Assembly: GCA_903826405.1 (NCBI GenBank)
Contig: CAIKEH010000008.1
Span: forward strand, 1-64,000
Reading direction: 5' to 3'
DNA: 64,000 nt
From: an uncultured bacterium
Lineage (GTDB): Bacteria > Bacteroidota > Bacteroidia > Chitinophagales > Chitinophagaceae
How positions within the stretch are numbered: position 1 is the stretch's first letter; each line of letters opens with the position of its first letter. Position numbers and translations under genes: made by a program. Shown piece after piece: positions 61,989-64,000 of the stretch. Below the pieces are notes generated by a model. It worked only from the letters and a program-made list of their open reading frames with translations. It did not search any database and was not told where the DNA came from.

Positions 61989-63864
61989 GAACATACACGG
62001 ACAGCCTTCCCTAAGTGAAGTACACGGGTCAGTGGACACGACAAGAAAACGCATGTCCGGGTGGAAACGCATGTTCGCTTTTTTCGGACCAGCCTACCTG
62101 GTGAGTGTAGGCTATATGGATCCCGGTAACTGGGCAACCGATCTGGCCGCAGGCAGCAGGTACGGATATACCCTCATCTGGGTGCTTTTGATGAGCAATG
62201 GCATGGCTATCCTCCTGCAAGGTTTGGCCAGTAGACTGGGGATCGTAGCGGGCATAGACCTTGCGCAGGCCAACCGGGAAACCTATCCGAGAAAAGTCAA
62301 TATCATTTTATATGCATTAGCAGAGATTGCCATTGTGGCCTGCGATCTGGCTGAAGTGTTGGGCATGGCCATAGGTCTTCATCTGCTTACTGGCATCAGT
62401 CTGGCATGGGGTGTCGGTATCACAGCCCTGGACACCTTCCTGTTGCTATTCCTGCAGCGCTTCGGCATACGGAGGATGGAAGCCTTCATCATTACACTCG
62501 TTGCCATAGTGGGTGTTGCATTTTTCATCGAGATATGGATGGCCTCACCTTCACCTTATGAAGTCGCTTCAGGCTTCATCCCTCGTATTCCCGATGACCA
62601 GGCACTGTATATAGCCATAGGCATAATCGGTGCCACTGTGATGCCCCACAACCTCTACCTTCATTCCGCGCTCGTACAAACGCGTAAAATAAGCAGAGAT
62701 GAAAAAGGGGTCAGGCAGGCGATCAGATGGAATATGATTGACAGCAGCATCGCCCTGAATCTCGCATTCTTCGTCAATGCAGCCATCCTCGTGCTTGCAG
62801 CGACCGTTTTCTTCAAGAATGGAAAGACCGTCGTAGAGATTCAGGATGCTCATGCCATGCTGGCCCCACTCTTGGGATCTTCTCTCGCCTCCAAGCTTTT
62901 CGCGATAGCCTTGATAGCGGCTGGACAAAGCTCAACAGTAACCGGCACCCTGGCCGGTCAGATCGTGATGGAAGGGTACCTTCACCTCCGAATCAACCCC
63001 TGGATGAGGCGCATGGCCACTAGGTTGCTTGCCATCATTCCTGCGGTTTTTGCCATTCTGATGTTCGGAGACAGTCAAGTGGGCCGACTGCTCATTTTCA
63101 GCCAGGTGGTACTGAGCCTGCAGTTGGGCTTCGCAGTGATCCCTTTGATCATTTTCGTCAGCAACAAAAAGAAAATGGGCATTTATCGGATAAACAAAAT
63201 CACACAGGTATTTTCCTGGCTCGTTGCCTTTCTGCTCGTGTGGCTCAATCTAAGATTGGTTTATTCCCTTGCATCAGAAAGATTCCATGACCCTTCTGCA
63301 ACCATTACGGAATGGCTGATCATTGCCACGGCATTTTTCTTCATCGGTCTCCTTATTTATATCACCGTCTACCCATTCCTGAGATCCCGAAAAGAAGAAA
63401 GGAGCACCACCATCCACTCGAAAGACTCACCGGGACTTAGTCTTGATCTTCCACGTTATGCTCGTATAGCCGTAGCCGTGGATTTCAGCAAGTACGATGA
63501 GCGGCTCATCGCTCACGCGGTTTCACTCGGAGGAAAGGATACACACTACATCCTGATCCATGTAGTGGAAAGCGTATCAGCACGGATCCTCCGTGAACAT
63601 AGTGATGATCTGGAGACCAGACATGATCAGGAACGCATAGACAGGTATCGTGCTCACTTGGAAGGTCTGGGATTCCCGGCTACCGCCAAATTGGGTTTTC
63701 GCGATCGTGCTGCTGAGATAGCACGCTTAGTGGTTGAAGAAAAAGGAGATCTCTTGGTGATGGGCTCGCATGGTCACAAAGGATTGCAGGACTGGTTGCA
63801 CGGGGAAACCGTGGAATCGGTCAGGCACGCACTCCGCATACCCGTTCTTGTTGTGAATACCTGA
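61972..63864 (+). CDS. mntH: Nramp divalent metal transporter with C-terminal universal stress domain
   Basis: Residues about 30-480 form an Nramp transporter with 11 membrane helices. The helix 1 metal motif is GYMDPGNWATDLAAG and the helix 6 motif is GATVMPHNLYLHSA, as in MntH. After a charged linker, residues about 495-630 form a universal stress protein domain (IAVAVDFSKYDERLIAHAV). Its ATP-binding pattern is complete: GSHGHKGLQDWLHGETVE is of the G-2x-G-9x-G(S/T) type. It takes up Mn or Fe with protons; the USP part may regulate transport by nucleotide sensing. It overlaps mntR by 17 bp. Confidence 0.93.
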   Translation: MSNLFENIHGQPSLSEVHGSVDTTRKRMSGWKRMFAFFGPAYLVSVGYMDPGNWATDLAAGSRYGYTLIWVLLMSNGMAILLQGLASRLGIVAGIDLAQANRETYPRKVNIILYALAEIAIVACDLAEVLGMAIGLHLLTGISLAWGVGITALDTFLLLFLQRFGIRRMEAFIITLVAIVGVAFFIEIWMASPSPYEVASGFIPRIPDDQALYIAIGIIGATVMPHNLYLHSALVQTRKISRDEKGVRQAIRWNMIDSSIALNLAFFVNAAILVLAATVFFKNGKTVVEIQDAHAMLAPLLGSSLASKLFAIALIAAGQSSTVTGTLAGQIVMEGYLHLRINPWMRRMATRLLAIIPAVFAILMFGDSQVGRLLIFSQVVLSLQLGFAVIPLIIFVSNKKKMGIYRINKITQVFSWLVAFLLVWLNLRLVYSLASERFHDPSATITEWLIIATAFFFIGLLIYITVYPFLRSRKEERSTTIHSKDSPGLSLDLPRYARIAVAVDFSKYDERLIAHAVSLGGKDTHYILIHVVESVSARILREHSDDLETRHDQERIDRYRAHLEGLGFPATAKLGFRDRAAEIARLVVEEKGDLLVMGSHGHKGLQDWLHGETVESVRHALRIPVLVVNT

Positions 63865-63908
63865 TTGATATTGATTGTTTTTTGAGCTCGAGAAAATCTG
63901 AAAAGGGT

Positions 63909-63916
63909 TACATTTG
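63909..63916 (+). promoter_or_regulatory. -7 promoter box of the isocitrate dehydrogenase gene
   Basis: TACATTTG is a full consensus match 32 bp before the ATG at 63949. A TTTG lies 24 nt further upstream, which is wider than the usual 19 nt spacing. Confidence 0.5.
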
Positions 63917-63948
63917 CATCCTTAACAGATCACCCTAAACTGACCCCC

Positions 63949-64000
63949 ATGGTATCAAAGATCAAAGTGGCAAATCCGGTCGTGGAACTGGATGGCGATG
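63949..64000 (+). CDS. icd: NADP-dependent isocitrate dehydrogenase, N-terminus only
   Basis: The window ends 17 codons into this gene. The visible residues MVSKIKVANPVVELDGD match the start of eukaryote-like (subfamily II) NADP isocitrate dehydrogenases, where the ELDGDEMTR region binds substrate. The enzyme oxidises isocitrate to 2-oxoglutarate in the TCA cycle. The call rests on the N-terminus alone; the 3' part is outside the window. Confidence 0.75.
   Translation, partial: MVSKIKVANPVVELDGD

Overview
The window is chromosomal DNA from a member of the Bacteroidota, most likely the Chitinophagaceae or a close relative. Three things point there: a TonB-dependent receptor with a carboxypeptidase-regulatory-like N-terminus, several gene families typical of that phylum, and upstream boxes matching the Bacteroidota promoter consensus TTTG-N19-TAnnTTTG. 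The assignment rests on gene content and motif style, not on a database search. No rRNA, tRNA, CRISPR array, prophage or intact insertion sequence was seen.

Layout. 1-3.9 kb (minus strand): alpha ribosomal operon infA-rpmJ-rpsM-rpsK-rpsD-rpoA-rplQ, with its own promoter and no secY/map upstream. 4.2-10.8 kb: an uncharacterised protein, a YfcE-like phosphoesterase, a Tat-signal aminotransferase, a PfkB sugar kinase, a beta-propeller protein, a TPR lipoprotein and rpe. 11-18 kb: TonB receptor, phoH-lipoprotein-fluC, ppa-tauE, an ECF sigma factor with a probable membrane anti-sigma partner, and a DUF985 cupin. 18-25 kb: an unknown lipoprotein, a LEA-like repeat protein, a DEAD-box helicase, a DsbA-like protein without CxxC, and clpB. 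25-35 kb: serine hydrolase, queG, an orphan ABC-2 permease, sppA, folK, a deoxynucleoside kinase, an MFS exporter, a fatty acid hydroxylase and a YkgJ protein. 35-47 kb: gcvP, a GH16 lipoprotein, an alpha/beta hydrolase divergent from a saccharopine-dehydrogenase-like reductase, a zinc alcohol dehydrogenase, an M28 peptidase, a NIPSNAP protein and a polysaccharide deacetylase. 47-54.8 kb: J-domain protein, ABC-F ATPase, Sua5, lipase, redoxin, RlmI-like methyltransferase, YceI and pirin.

54.75-56.3 kb is the only clearly non-ordinary stretch. It is AT-rich and largely non-coding. It holds a 16-bp palindrome, an 8-bp-stem hairpin, one intact 50-residue Lmo0937-family membrane peptide and the decayed C-terminus of a YSC84/SYLF-type lipid-binding protein. 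56.3-61.2 kb: M50 protease, secreted rhodanese-thioredoxin fusion, acyl-CoA thioesterase, an alpha-glucan-phosphorylase-like protein with Thr where the PLP lysine is expected, and an unknown lipoprotein. 61.3-63.9 kb: a compact manganese module in which a DtxR/MntR regulator with a DtxR-box-like operator overlaps an Nramp transporter fused to a universal stress protein domain. The right edge enters an NADP-isocitrate dehydrogenase gene.

Most genes are housekeeping or general envelope functions in short operons. I found no convincing new multi-gene defence or biosynthetic system. The best leads are the decayed region, the phosphorylase substitution, the Nramp-USP/MntR module, and several genes whose -7 box nearly touches the start codon.
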